A DNA stretch of 64,000 nt from Micromonospora cabrerizensis (GTDB lineage: Bacteria; Actinomycetota; Actinomycetes; Mycobacteriales; Micromonosporaceae). The notes beneath the pieces are model-generated. The model saw only the letters and a program-made list of their open reading frames with translations, did no database searches and was not told where the DNA came from. Positions 51,478-61,334 of the stretch are shown here, one piece after another (within the stretch, counting starts at the first letter, position 1; each line of letters starts with the position of its first letter). Location: NCBI RefSeq assembly GCF_022230955.1, contig NZ_JAKKFI010000079.1, positions 1 through 64,000 of the forward strand, written 5' to 3'. The position numbers were made by a program, and so were the translations under genes.

Positions 51478-52497
51478 GTGAAGCGGCCGACCATCGCCGA
51501 CGTCGCCCGACGGGCCGGCGTGTCCAAGGGCGCCGTGTCGTACGCGCTGAACGGGCAGCCCGGCGTCTCCGAGACCACCCGGCAGCGCATCCTGGCCATC
51601 GCCACGGAGATCGGGTTCAGCCCGAGCAGCGCCGCCCGCGCCCTCTCCGCCGCCACCGCCGGGGCGGTCGGCCTGGCCCTGTGCCGACCGGCCCGGACAC
51701 TCGGCGTCGAGCCGTTCTTCATGGCGTTGATCAGTGGCGTCGAGGCGGAACTCTCCGCCCGCTCGTACGCGCTCACGCTCCAGGTGGTGGCCGACCACGA
51801 CGCCGAGATCGCGGTCTACCGACGGTGGTGGGCCGAACGCCGGGTGGACGGGGTGCTCGTCTGCGACCTGCGCACCGACGACCGCCGCATCCCCGCGCTG
51901 GAGCAGCTGCAACTGCCGGCGGTGGTGATCGGCGGGCCCGGCGGCACCGGTGAGCTGGCCAGTGTCTGGTCCGACGACTCCGCGGCGCTGACCGAGACGG
52001 TGGAATACCTGGTCGCGCTCGGGCACCGACGCATCGCCCGGGTGGCCGGTCTGCCCGACCTGCGGCACACCGAGATCCGCACCGAGTCCTTCGTGGAGGT
52101 CTGCCGGCGGCTGGACCTCATCGACGCGGTCACCGTCTGGTCCGACTACACGGGCGAGGAGGGTGGCCGGGCCACCCGCCGGCTGCTCAGCTCCGCCCAA
52201 CGGCCCACGGCGGTCATCTACGACAACGATGTGATGGCCATCGCCGGGCTGTCCGTCGCCCAGGAGATGGGGCTCACCGTGCCCGGTGACCTGTCCATCG
52301 TGGCCTGGGACGACTCGCTGCTGTGCCGCCTGGTGCACCCGCCGCTGACCGCGCTGGGCAGGGACATCCCGGCGTACGGCGCGCACGCCGCCCGCCAGTT
52401 GCTGGCGGTCATCGCCGGACAGCCCGCCGGTCGGGTGCAGGACGAGACACCGCACCTCACACCGCGGGGCAGCACCGCACCACCCCGGGCCAGGTGA
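51478..52497 (+). CDS. LacI-family transcriptional regulator
   Basis: 339 residues. N-terminal helix-turn-helix RPTIADVARRAGVSKGAVSYALNGQPGVSETTRQRIL, then a periplasmic-binding-protein-like sensor (VGLALCRPARTLGVEPFFM, LGHRRIARVAGLPDLR, DNDVMAIAGLSVAQEMGL, DLSIVAWDDS). Divergent from the beta-mannosidase with an AACCGTACGGTT operator between, so it likely represses that gene until a mannoside or derived sugar binds. GTG 51478 has GAGGAG nine bases upstream. Confidence 0.93.
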   Translation: MKRPTIADVARRAGVSKGAVSYALNGQPGVSETTRQRILAIATEIGFSPSSAARALSAATAGAVGLALCRPARTLGVEPFFMALISGVEAELSARSYALTLQVVADHDAEIAVYRRWWAERRVDGVLVCDLRTDDRRIPALEQLQLPAVVIGGPGGTGELASVWSDDSAALTETVEYLVALGHRRIARVAGLPDLRHTEIRTESFVEVCRRLDLIDAVTVWSDYTGEEGGRATRRLLSSAQRPTAVIYDNDVMAIAGLSVAQEMGLTVPGDLSIVAWDDSLLCRLVHPPLTALGRDIPAYGAHAARQLLAVIAGQPAGRVQDETPHLTPRGSTAPPRAR

Positions 52498-52516
52498 ACC
52501 GGTTCAGCGCCGAGGC

Positions 52517-54958
52517 TCAGCGGGACGCCGAGGGAAACTCCTCGAAGTACGCCTCGACCCGCTCGGCCGTCGCCGGGCGTGCCAGCGCGAACCCCTGCCC
52601 GTAGCGACAGCCGCCCCGGCGCGCCCCCTCCACCTGGGCCGACGACTCCAGCTCCTCCGCGACGATCTCCACCCCCAGCCGCTCGCCGACGTTGACCACC
52701 ACGTCGATCAGCGGCGGCTGCCCGTCCGGCCGTGCGCCCACCAACTCCGGGCCCACCTTGAGCAGGTCGATCGGCAACCGGCGAAGCTGCGCCAACGAGG
52801 CGTGCTCGGCCCGGAAGTCGTCCAACGCGGTGCGCACACCCAGCGACCGCAGCCCGGCCAACCGAGCCACCACCGTCGACAGGTCGCCAGCGACCCTCGG
52901 CTCACTCACCTCCACGACCAGCCGCTCCGGCGGCACCCCGTACGCGGCCAGCACGGCCGCGGCCCGCTGCACGAAGTCGGGAGTGGTCAGCTCCCGGGTG
53001 GTGATGTTGACCGCCATCCACAGCTCCCGTACGCCCACCGACCAGTCGGACAACTGCCGGCAGGCCCGGTCCAGAACCCACCACTCCAACTCGCCGATCA
53101 GGTCCAGGTCCTCGGCGACCGGCAGCAACTCGGCCGGGAGCACCGTGCCGAGCACCGGGCTCCGCCAGCGCAACAGAGCCTCCGCGCCCACCGGCTGCCC
53201 GTCGGCCAGGTCCACCACCGGCTGGTAGACGAGATCCAACTCACCGCGGGCCACCGCGCCGGGCAGCTCGCGTTCCAGGTCGAGCCGGCGAACCAGTTGT
53301 TCCTCCAGGAACGCGTCGTACCACTCGACCCGGTCCCGGCCCAGCTGCACGGCCCGTCGTCGGGCCAGCTCGGCCTGACGGAGCACGTCCGCCGGCCCGG
53401 CACCGCTGACCTCGGCCAACCCGATGCTCGTCTGCACCCGCAGCATCGCACCGGCCAGCCGGTAGGGCGGGCTCAGCGCGGTCAACAACCGGGTGCCCAG
53501 CGCGTACGCCAGCATCGGACCGGCGGCGGTGACCACGGCGAAGCCCGCGCCCGTGCACCCGGTGACCAGGTCGTCGGGGGCGATGACCGCGCGGGCCCGG
53601 TGCACCGCCTCGGCCACCATGTCCTCCCGGGTCGTCGGGCCGACGCCCTCGGTGCCGTGCAGGTCCACCAGCAGCAGCGCGCCCGCCGGTGCCGGCACGT
53701 CGCCGATCGCGGCGAGCGCGTCCAGCAGGGCCGCCCGGTCGCCCGGGCCACCGCCGCCCGCCGGGACGGGCCGCCGACTCAGCGCCGACCAGGCGGCACC
53801 GTCGTCCGGTGACCAGGCTGAGCCGACACCACTCGCGGTGGCCGGACCCTCCGGGTCGACGGCGCGGCGGGAGTGGCGTTGGGGCGGTGCGGCCGGCGGC
53901 TCAGACCTGCCCGGCCAGCGGGATGACGCCGCACGGCGATGCCGGACCGCGCTTCGGCGGTGCGCGGCCCGCCGTTCGGTGGTGGAGGCGTCACCCGCGC
54001 GCAGCAGCTCACGCAGCACCAGGGGCGGCACCGCCGCCAGGGCCAACAACACGCTCGTCCGGTCGGGAGCACGGCCGGCGCCGAGGTGCACACCCGCCGC
54101 CAGCAGCAGCATCGCCGCCGGGAGCACCGCCCGGGGCCAGGCTGCTGCGATCGGCTCCGCCGGCTCCGCGTCACCCTCGTCCGCCGCGTCGGCCGCACCG
54201 ACCGCGACGAGCAACATCCCGAACACCAGCGGGGGTACGGCCAGCAGGGCCGCCGGCCCGACCGGCGCGGTCGGCAGCGTGGCCAACAGCACCAACCCGC
54301 CCAGGGTGAGCAGGACGCCGCCCCGGCAGACCTCCGCACCCGAGCGTCGTCGCGGCCCCGCGAACGCGTTGAGCGCGGCCATGCCCAGCCCGCCGAGCGC
54401 CAACGCGACGACCAGCCGGGTCGAACCCGACAGGTTGGCACGGGGCAGCAGCAGCCAGCCGGCGAGGGCCAGGCCGACGGCCGGGCCGCCCGACTCGACC
54501 AACCGGCGCAGCCGGGCCCCGGCCGACGCCCGCGTCCGGCCGGGTAGGCGGTAGAGACCGATCCCGGCGAAGGCCGCCACGACCAGCGAACCGACCAGCA
54601 CGGCGACGGTCGACCCGACGTCGGCCAGGGGCAGCACGACGGCGGTGAGGCCAGCCGTCACCACCGCCGCGTCGAGGAGCACGCCCGCCGTGCGCGGTGA
54701 CGGATCGGCGCGGCGTCGGCCGGCCAGCCGGGAGAGCCGCACCCCGGCGAGCGTGGCGCCGGCACCGGCGGCCAGCGCGATCACCACCGAGGTCGGGACC
54801 AGGTCGACGGCACCGGCGAGAAGGAGCAGCGCCACTGCGGTGGAGGTGGCGGCCTCCGGTGCCGCCCGGCGGGGGACGAGAACACGGAACGGGTACGCGA
54901 GGAGCACGGCGGTCGCCTTCGTGAGGGGGCACGGGGGCGGTACGACGGTGCGGGGCAT
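52517..54958 (-). CDS. membrane protein with degenerate GGDEF and EAL domains
   Basis: 813 residues. About ten N-terminal membrane helices (to residue 330), a Pro/Arg-rich linker, then a GGDEF-like domain lacking the GGDEF motif (CTGAGFAVV at that position), and an EAL domain (about 560-810) with EALLRW and NITTREL present, but DDFGxGYSS changed to DDFRAEHASL, KxD changed to KVG, and AEGVE changed to AEELE. It is therefore probably not an active enzyme, and may bind c-di-GMP or act as a scaffold. Starts at ATG 54958. Convergent with the LacI gene (19-bp gap). Confidence 0.9.
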   Translation of the reverse strand: MPRTVVPPPCPLTKATAVLLAYPFRVLVPRRAAPEAATSTAVALLLLAGAVDLVPTSVVIALAAGAGATLAGVRLSRLAGRRRADPSPRTAGVLLDAAVVTAGLTAVVLPLADVGSTVAVLVGSLVVAAFAGIGLYRLPGRTRASAGARLRRLVESGGPAVGLALAGWLLLPRANLSGSTRLVVALALGGLGMAALNAFAGPRRRSGAEVCRGGVLLTLGGLVLLATLPTAPVGPAALLAVPPLVFGMLLVAVGAADAADEGDAEPAEPIAAAWPRAVLPAAMLLLAAGVHLGAGRAPDRTSVLLALAAVPPLVLRELLRAGDASTTERRAAHRRSAVRHRRAASSRWPGRSEPPAAPPQRHSRRAVDPEGPATASGVGSAWSPDDGAAWSALSRRPVPAGGGGPGDRAALLDALAAIGDVPAPAGALLLVDLHGTEGVGPTTREDMVAEAVHRARAVIAPDDLVTGCTGAGFAVVTAAGPMLAYALGTRLLTALSPPYRLAGAMLRVQTSIGLAEVSGAGPADVLRQAELARRRAVQLGRDRVEWYDAFLEEQLVRRLDLERELPGAVARGELDLVYQPVVDLADGQPVGAEALLRWRSPVLGTVLPAELLPVAEDLDLIGELEWWVLDRACRQLSDWSVGVRELWMAVNITTRELTTPDFVQRAAAVLAAYGVPPERLVVEVSEPRVAGDLSTVVARLAGLRSLGVRTALDDFRAEHASLAQLRRLPIDLLKVGPELVGARPDGQPPLIDVVVNVGERLGVEIVAEELESSAQVEGARRGGCRYGQGFALARPATAERVEAYFEEFPSASR

Positions 54959-55125
54959 CGGACGTTGCGGGTCCGCTGCTCAACAACTGGCAACGATCGG
55001 CGGCCGGATTGGTTACGTGTCGGTCACCTGAAGGAGACAATGACCTGTGTCACTGTACGGCGTTACGCACCCCGCCGGCACCGCCCGCCGCGAGCCGGAC
55101 CGGCCGGGGGTGGGATCATCGGAGG

Positions 55126-55518
55126 GTGAGTAAGTCCGACACGGTCCGCTTCCGGTACAACCAAGCCATCCTGGTCGCCGCGGTCATCGCCTTCATCGGT
55201 GCACTGCCGCTGGCGAGCGCCCGGACCTACCTGCTGCCGGTGCTGCTCCTGCCGCTCGCCGTCGCCCTCTGGGCCTGGCGGGCCGGCACCGACGCCAACG
55301 CCCGGGAGCTGCGCGTTCGGGCGTTGGCCGGGCAACGCCGCATCGACTGGGACCAGGTCCTCGAACTGGTCACCGACCAGCGCGGACGTGCGGTCGCGCG
55401 GCTCGACGACGGCCAGCAGGTCACCCTGCCGGCGGTACGCGGCGTGGACCTGCCCCGGCTGGTGTCGGCCACCGGCCAGACGCTGCCCCACAACCCGGCC
55501 GAGGCGCCCGGTCAGTAA
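55126..55518 (+). CDS. small membrane protein with bacterial PH-like domain
   Basis: 130 residues. Two hydrophobic helices (about 12-50; ILVAAVIAFIGALPLA, LLPVLLLPLAVALW), then a compact domain RELRVRALAGQRRIDWDQVLELVTDQRGRAVARLDDGQQVTLPAVRG, which matches the bPH_6 (DUF) type. Members are small anchored proteins of unknown function in actinobacteria. GTG 55126 has GGAGG at two bases and begins MSKSDTVRFRYNQ. Last seven bases overlap the 3' end of the convergent dehydrogenase gene. Confidence 0.8.
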   Translation: MSKSDTVRFRYNQAILVAAVIAFIGALPLASARTYLLPVLLLPLAVALWAWRAGTDANARELRVRALAGQRRIDWDQVLELVTDQRGRAVARLDDGQQVTLPAVRGVDLPRLVSATGQTLPHNPAEAPGQ

Positions 55519-56438
55519 CCGTCGACCACCGTGTTGATCAGCGGCTGCCCGGCGGCGAAACGGCGCACCTGATCACCGACCAGTCGGTAGGCACGCGGCA
55601 GCAGACCTCGCACCGACCCGGCCACGTGCGGGGTGAGCAGCACGTTCGGCATCGTCCAGAGCGGCGAGTCGGCGGGCAGCGGCTCCGGGTCGGTGACGTC
55701 CAGGGCGGCCGAGATCCGACCGGTGGCCAGCTCGGTGACCAGCGCCTCGGTGTGGGCCACCGGCCCCCGGGCAGCGTTGACCAGCAACGCCCCGTCCGGC
55801 ATCGCGGCCAGGAAGTCCTTGTCGATCAGGCCACGGGTCTGGTCGGTCAGCGGCACGATCACGATCACCACGTCCGCCTCGGGCAGCAGCCGGGGCAGCT
55901 CCTCGACGCCGTGCACGCCCTGCTCCGGGCGGGCGGTCCTGGCGACCAGCGTGAAGCTCACCTCGAAGGGGGCGAGCCGGTCCCGCACGGCGGTGCCGAT
56001 CGCGCCGGCCCCCACGATCAGCACCCGCTTGCCGGTCAGCTCGTCGGTCGGAAGGTTCCCCTCGTTCGCCCAACGCCGCTCGGCCTGCGCCCGGACGAAC
56101 GTCGGGAAGGCCCGCAACTGGGCAAGGACCGCCGCGACGACCCACTCGGCGGTGGACGGGTCGTGCACGCCACGGGCGTCGCAGAGCGTGACCCCCGGCG
56201 GGGTCCGACCGGCCCAGGCATCCGCCCCGGCGGAGAGCAACTGCACCACGGCCAGGTCGGGCAGCTCACGCAGCAAGGCCGTCGCGTCCGAGCCGCCCAG
56301 GAACGGTGGCACCCAGACGCGGACGCCGGCCGCCTCCGAGGGCAGTCGGTCGGCGTGCTCGCACACCTCCACCGTCACGTCCGGGGGCAGCTCGCCCATG
56401 AGGTTCAGACCGGCCTGGTGTGGGATCCATACCTTCAC
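55512..56438 (-). CDS. D-2-hydroxyacid dehydrogenase
   Basis: 308 residues. NAD-binding GKRVLIVGAGAIGTAV, catalytic Arg in NAARGPVAHTEAL, the acidic DVTDPEPLPADSPLW, and catalytic His in TPHVAGSVRGLLPR. Reduces or oxidises a 2-hydroxy/2-oxo acid; family includes glyoxylate/hydroxypyruvate reductases. Substrate unknown. Start is GTG 56438 at the beginning of family homology. Separate from serA (30151), lacks ASB and ACT domains. Confidence 0.9.
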   Translation of the reverse strand: MKVWIPHQAGLNLMGELPPDVTVEVCEHADRLPSEAAGVRVWVPPFLGGSDATALLRELPDLAVVQLLSAGADAWAGRTPPGVTLCDARGVHDPSTAEWVVAAVLAQLRAFPTFVRAQAERRWANEGNLPTDELTGKRVLIVGAGAIGTAVRDRLAPFEVSFTLVARTARPEQGVHGVEELPRLLPEADVVIVIVPLTDQTRGLIDKDFLAAMPDGALLVNAARGPVAHTEALVTELATGRISAALDVTDPEPLPADSPLWTMPNVLLTPHVAGSVRGLLPRAYRLVGDQVRRFAAGQPLINTVVDGY

Positions 56439-56548
56439 GTCCGCCGACGATAGTCCCCCTGGCCTGCGGCCGGCGCGGCACGGCGACGAACCGGCGTCCC
56501 GGGGGATGGCGCGCGGTGCCGCAGCGGGCGAGACTCAGCACACCGATG

Positions 56549-56576
56549 TTCGACTCCGCCCCGAACGAGGTATAAC
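56549..56576 (+). promoter_or_regulatory. promoter of the GAF-phosphatase gene
   Basis: TTCGAC (56549-56554), 16-bp spacer, TATAAC (56571-56576). TSS near 56583, about 42 bases before ATG 56625. Confidence 0.55.
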
Positions 56577-56624
56577 GAAGGGTCGGAGGGCCGGTCGGCC
56601 TCCGCCCCGGCAGACAGGTGCTCG

Positions 56625-58442
56625 ATGACCGACGGCTCCCCCGCCACCGCCCGGCTCCCGATCGCTCCACCGTCGGTGCTCGGCGATCCGGCGCGGCTTC
56701 GTGCGCTCGCTGACACCGGGCTGGACGCCGCCCCGGACGAGGCGTTCGACCGCTTCGCCCGGCTGGTCAGCGACCTGCTGGACGTGCCGGTGGCGCTGGT
56801 CTCCCTGGTCTCCGCCGACCGGCAGTTCTTCCCCGGCGCGGTCGGGTTGCCGGAGCCCTGGTCGGAGCGTCGGCAGACCCCGCTGAGCCACTCGTTCTGT
56901 CAGCACGTCGTGGACATCGAGGTGCCGATGGTGCTGCCGGACGCCCGGCTCTACCCCCGCGTGCGGGACAATCTGGCGATCGACGACCTCGGCGTGGTCG
57001 CGTACGCCGGAATGCCGTTGACCGATCTCTCCGGTCGGGTGCTCGGCTCGCTGTGTGCCATCGACAGCAAGCCCCGCGCGTGGACGGCCGCGCAGTTGCG
57101 GACACTGGCCGACCTGGCAGCCGCCTGCTCGTCGGAGCTGCGACTGCGGATCGCGCTCGACGGCGCTCAGGAGGCCGGGCGGCGGATCGTGCAGGCGCAC
57201 GAGCGGTTGGAGCTGGTGGCCGGGGTGAGCGAGACGCTGGCCGGCACACTGGACGTGGGCACCGCGTTGCGCCGGCTCGCCGCCGCGATGGTGCCGCTGC
57301 TCGCCGACTGGTGCCTGCTCACCCTGATCGGGCCGACCGGCCTGCCCCGTGAGGTGGTCTCGGTGCACCGCGACCCGGTCCGGGCGACGGACGTCGACCG
57401 CTTCGGTGAGCTGCTGCGCACCGGGCTGAGCCCGGAGTCGATGATCCGGGCGGTCCTGCGGACCGGTCAGCCCCGGCTGGGCAGCGTGGCGTCCCTGGCC
57501 GACGTGACGAGGGGCACCACGCACCCGGAGATGGCGACGATCGCCGAACGTCTCGGCATCGCCTCCTACCTGAGCGTGCCGGTGCGGGGCGCCGGCGGCA
57601 CCGTGCTGGGCGCGATCACCCTCGTCAACGGCGCGCAACGTCAGCAGTTCGACGACCGCGACCTGCTCACCGCTGTCGACATCGGCCGCCGGGCCGGCCA
57701 GGCCGTGGGCAACAGCTCGATGTACGGCGAGCAGCGGCACGTCGCCGAGGTCCTGCAACACAGCATGCTGCCCCGGCTGCCGATCGTGACGGAGCTGGAG
57801 CTCGCGGCCCGCTACCAGCCGGCGGCCGACCGGGTGGAGGTCGGTGGCGACTGGTACGACGCCTTCGTCCAGCCCGACGGTGATGTGATCGTGGCGATCG
57901 GCGACGTGGCCGGGCACGACATCGAGGCGGCGGCGACCATGGGTCAGCTCCGCAACCTGGTGCGGGGCAACGCCTTCGGCCGGCCGGACACGGTCGGGTC
58001 GCTGATGAGCAACCTGGACGGCGCGATCCGTGGCCTGCGGCTGCCGATCGCGGCCACCGCGACGCTGGTCCGGATCTGCCCGCAGCGCGGCGGTGTCCAC
58101 GAGGTGACCTGGTCCAACGCCGGGCACCCGCCGGCCCTGGTGGTGCGCGCCGGTGGGGCGGTCGAGGCCCTGGAGGCCACCCCGGAGCCGCTGCTCGGGC
58201 TGGCCCGGCCGTCGCCGCGGACCAGTCAGTCGACCAACCTGGCCGCCGGCGACACCCTGCTGCTCTACACCGACGGGCTGATCGAGCGGCGGGACCGGTC
58301 CATCGACGACGGCCTCGCCGAGCTGACCGGCCGGCTGGCCGGCACCGACACCCTGCCCCTCGACGAGCTGTGCGACCTGCTTCTCGCCTCGATCCACCAC
58401 CGTGAGGACGACACCGCGCTGCTGGCCGTACGGGCACGGTGA
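56625..58442 (+). CDS. GAF-domain PP2C (SpoIIE-type) serine phosphatase
   Basis: 605 residues. Two GAF domains (about 20-170 and 190-365), then a PP2C/SpoIIE phosphatase (about 385-605) with EVGGDWYDAF, VAIGDVAGHDIEAA, TWSNAGHPPAL and DTLLLYTDGLIERR carrying the metal-binding acids. Such proteins dephosphorylate anti-sigma-factor antagonists in actinobacterial stress control; no anti-sigma gene is nearby. GAF ligand unknown. ATG 56625 lies after a plausible promoter. Confidence 0.93.
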   Translation: MTDGSPATARLPIAPPSVLGDPARLRALADTGLDAAPDEAFDRFARLVSDLLDVPVALVSLVSADRQFFPGAVGLPEPWSERRQTPLSHSFCQHVVDIEVPMVLPDARLYPRVRDNLAIDDLGVVAYAGMPLTDLSGRVLGSLCAIDSKPRAWTAAQLRTLADLAAACSSELRLRIALDGAQEAGRRIVQAHERLELVAGVSETLAGTLDVGTALRRLAAAMVPLLADWCLLTLIGPTGLPREVVSVHRDPVRATDVDRFGELLRTGLSPESMIRAVLRTGQPRLGSVASLADVTRGTTHPEMATIAERLGIASYLSVPVRGAGGTVLGAITLVNGAQRQQFDDRDLLTAVDIGRRAGQAVGNSSMYGEQRHVAEVLQHSMLPRLPIVTELELAARYQPAADRVEVGGDWYDAFVQPDGDVIVAIGDVAGHDIEAAATMGQLRNLVRGNAFGRPDTVGSLMSNLDGAIRGLRLPIAATATLVRICPQRGGVHEVTWSNAGHPPALVVRAGGAVEALEATPEPLLGLARPSPRTSQSTNLAAGDTLLLYTDGLIERRDRSIDDGLAELTGRLAGTDTLPLDELCDLLLASIHHREDDTALLAVRAR

Positions 58443-58534
58443 GCGGTCCACCGGTAACCGCCGGGCGGGCTCACCGGCACCCGTCGGATCCCGACGGGCC
58501 CGGCCCGGCCGTCCAGCGGGCTACCCTGGGCCGG

Positions 58535-59707
58535 GTGAGAGCCCGTCCCCCGTACCCTCGCGTCCGCCGCCTCCGGGCGACCGTCGCGGCGTCCTGCGCG
58601 GCGCTGCTGTTCGCCTCGGGTTGCAGCTTCGGCGAACCGGAACCCGACCCGGCCGGTGAGCCGCCCAACCTGCCCACCCCGTCCGCGCCGGCGAGCGCTG
58701 GCGGCGCCGGTCAGCAGGCGGTGGCGACCGTGCTCGCCAAGGGCCTGCGGGTGCCGTGGGGCATCGCCTTCCTGCCGGACGGCGGCGCGCTGGTCACCGA
58801 ACGGGACAACGGCCGGATCCTCCAGGTCGGCCCGGAGTCCGGGCCGGACGGGCTGCGGGTCCGCCCGGTGCAGACGATCACCGAGGTGGCTGCGGCCGGC
58901 GAGGGCGGTCTTCTCGGCATCGCCGCCTCCCCGAGCTACGCGCAGGACCGGACGCTCTTCGTCTACTACACCGCCGCACAGGACAACCGGGTCGCCCGGC
59001 TGCAACTCGGCGGTCAGCCCACGCCGATCCTCACCGGCATCCCCAAGGCCAACGTGCACAACGGTGGCGGGCTGGGCTTCGGCCCGGACGGGCAGCTCTA
59101 CGTCAGCACGGGCGACGCGGGTGAGCGCCCCTCCTCCCAGGACGTGAAGAGCCTCGGCGGCAAGATCCTGCGGATCACGCCGGACGGCAAGCCGTCCGCC
59201 GGCAACCCGTACCCCAACTCCCCGGTCTGGTCACTGGGCCACCGCAACGTCCAGGGTTTCACCTGGGACGCCGCCAAGCGGATGTACGCCGTCGAGTTCG
59301 GCCAGAACACCTGGGACGAGATCAACCAGATCACCAAGGGCGGCAACTACGGCTGGCCGGAGGTCGAGGGACGCGCCGGCGACAGGCGGTTCACCGACCC
59401 GATCACGCAGTGGGCCACCTCGGACGCCTCCTGCTCCGGTTTGGCCGCCACGGACCGGCTGCTGGTCACCGGCTGTCTGCGCGGCAAGCGCCTCTGGGTG
59501 ATGGAGCTGACCGACACCGGCACGCTGCTCGGCCAGCCCAGCGAGCTGCTCACCAACCGGTACGGCCGACTGCGCGCCGTGGCCGCGGCACCGGACGGGT
59601 CGCTCTGGGTAGGCACCTCCAACCACGACGGGCGGGGTGACCCCGCCGGCGACGACGACCGGCTCCTGCGGGTGGTCTTCGCGGGGGACGACGGCGGCCG
59701 CAGCTGA
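58535..59707 (+). CDS. PQQ-type glucose/sorbosone dehydrogenase-like lipoprotein
   Basis: 390 residues. Lipoprotein signal with lipobox FASGC-S, Pro-rich linker, then a six-bladed beta-propeller typical of the GSDH family (VPWGIAFLPDGGALVTERDNGRIL, EGGLLGIAASPSY, VHNGGGLGFGPDGQLYVSTGDAG, SLGHRNVQGFTWD, YGWPEVEG). The family includes PQQ sugar dehydrogenases and Hedgehog-interacting-like proteins; many actinobacterial copies have unproved activity. GTG 58535 starts the basic signal region; 92 bp after the phosphatase gene, possibly co-transcribed. Confidence 0.9.
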   Translation: MRARPPYPRVRRLRATVAASCAALLFASGCSFGEPEPDPAGEPPNLPTPSAPASAGGAGQQAVATVLAKGLRVPWGIAFLPDGGALVTERDNGRILQVGPESGPDGLRVRPVQTITEVAAAGEGGLLGIAASPSYAQDRTLFVYYTAAQDNRVARLQLGGQPTPILTGIPKANVHNGGGLGFGPDGQLYVSTGDAGERPSSQDVKSLGGKILRITPDGKPSAGNPYPNSPVWSLGHRNVQGFTWDAAKRMYAVEFGQNTWDEINQITKGGNYGWPEVEGRAGDRRFTDPITQWATSDASCSGLAATDRLLVTGCLRGKRLWVMELTDTGTLLGQPSELLTNRYGRLRAVAAAPDGSLWVGTSNHDGRGDPAGDDDRLLRVVFAGDDGGRS

Positions 59708-59768
59708 CGTTCGTCACCATCCCTTCAGGTTTGCCAAGATCTTTCGTTGGGCAGGTCAGACTTTCAGC

Positions 59769-61334
59769 ATGGACGGGCAACGCGACGAGCAGCACGACGA
59801 CGCCGACGACCGGGACGACCCGGCGACCGGCGGCGACCGGCCGCGCCCGAACACTCGACCGCTCGGGTCCGCCGGGCCGCTTCGCCGCATCGGGCTGGTC
59901 GTCGCCGTCCTCGCCGTGGCCCTGGCCGGGGCGGTGCTCGGGGTGCTGGCCGGCGGTCGGGTGGACACCGACATCGGCCCGTTCCGCGCCAACCTCAGCA
60001 TCTCCCCCGCGCGCGACGGCGGCACCACCGTCGACATCCCGCCGCTGGGCGCGCTGCTGCTCGACAGCCACGACGGGCCGACCCACCTCACCGTCCGGCT
60101 GGGCGCACTCGACCAGGGCCGCACCGAAGCGCTGATCGACGACCCGGCCAGCATCAGCCGGGCCAGCCAGAGCGCCGTGGAGGACGTCCGCTCCGGGGTG
60201 ATGCGGCTCGGCCTACGGACCCTCGGCGCGTCGGTGCTGGTCACCCTGATCCTGGCCGGGCTGATCTTCCGCAACGCCCGACGGACCGCCTGGGCGGGTG
60301 GGCTCGCACTGCTGATCACCGCCGGCAGCCTCGGCACGGCGGCGGCCACGCTGCGTCCCCAGGCGATCGAGGAACCACGCTACGAGGGGCTGCTGGTCAA
60401 CGCGCCGGCCATCGTCGGTGACGCCCGCCGGATCGCCAACGACTACACCAAGTACGCCGAGCAACTGCAACGCCTGGTCGGCAATGTCAGCCAGCTCTAC
60501 ACCACCGTCTCGGCGCTGCCGCTGTTGGAGCCGACCCCGGGCACCACGCGGGTGCTGCACGTCTCCGACATGCACCTCAACCCGACCGGCTGGCAGCTGA
60601 TCCGCACCGTGGTGGAGCAGTTCGGCATCGACGTGGTGATCGACACCGGCGACATCACCGACTGGGGCAGCGAGCCGGAGGCGTCCTTCGTCGGTTCGAT
60701 CGGCCTGCTCAAGAAGCCGTACGTCTTCATCCGGGGCAACCACGACTCCGGCAAGACCGCCGCCGCGGTGGCCCGCCAACCGAACGCGATCGTGTTGAAC
60801 AACTCGACGACGACCGTCGCGGGGCTGACCATCGCCGGCATCGGCGACCCGCGCTTCACCCCGGACAAGAACACCTCCCCCGCCGGCAGCGGCCTAACCC
60901 AGCAGGTCGCCGACCAGGTGACCGGGGTCGGCGAGCAGCTCGCGACCACCGTGCGCCGCTCACCCCAACCGGTGAACATCGCGCTGGTGCACGACCCGGC
61001 GTCGGCCGGGCCGCTCTCCGGCACCTGCCCGCTGGTGCTGGCCGGGCACACCCACTCGCGGCAGGTCTCCAAGCTGCCGCAGGCGCCCGGGCAGCAGCCC
61101 ACCACGCTGATGGTCGAGGGCTCGACCGGCGGTGCAGGGCTGCGCGGCCTGGAGGGCGAGAAGCCGACTCCCCTGTCGATGAGCGTGCTGTACTTCGACC
61201 AGCAGAAGATGCTCCAGGCGTACGACACCATCACCGTCGGCGGCACCGGGCAGGCCCAGGTCAACCTGGAACGACGCCTGGTGGAGAACCCCACCGTGGC
61301 GTCCCCCTCGCCCACCACCAGCCCGACCCGCTGA
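59769..61334 (+). CDS. membrane-anchored metallophosphoesterase
   Basis: 521 residues. Acidic cytoplasmic start, helix about 41-62, a non-catalytic extracytoplasmic segment (about 65-155), two hydrophobic helices (about 157-170 and 178-196), then calcineurin-like phosphoesterase with SDMHLNP, DTGDITDWG, IRGNHDSG, LVHDP and AGHTHSRQ, the full metal set. Tail is Pro/Ser/Thr-rich. Probably cleaves a phosphoester outside the membrane; substrate unknown. ATG 59769. Confidence 0.88.
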   Translation: MDGQRDEQHDDADDRDDPATGGDRPRPNTRPLGSAGPLRRIGLVVAVLAVALAGAVLGVLAGGRVDTDIGPFRANLSISPARDGGTTVDIPPLGALLLDSHDGPTHLTVRLGALDQGRTEALIDDPASISRASQSAVEDVRSGVMRLGLRTLGASVLVTLILAGLIFRNARRTAWAGGLALLITAGSLGTAAATLRPQAIEEPRYEGLLVNAPAIVGDARRIANDYTKYAEQLQRLVGNVSQLYTTVSALPLLEPTPGTTRVLHVSDMHLNPTGWQLIRTVVEQFGIDVVIDTGDITDWGSEPEASFVGSIGLLKKPYVFIRGNHDSGKTAAAVARQPNAIVLNNSTTTVAGLTIAGIGDPRFTPDKNTSPAGSGLTQQVADQVTGVGEQLATTVRRSPQPVNIALVHDPASAGPLSGTCPLVLAGHTHSRQVSKLPQAPGQQPTTLMVEGSTGGAGLRGLEGEKPTPLSMSVLYFDQQKMLQAYDTITVGGTGQAQVNLERRLVENPTVASPSPTTSPTR

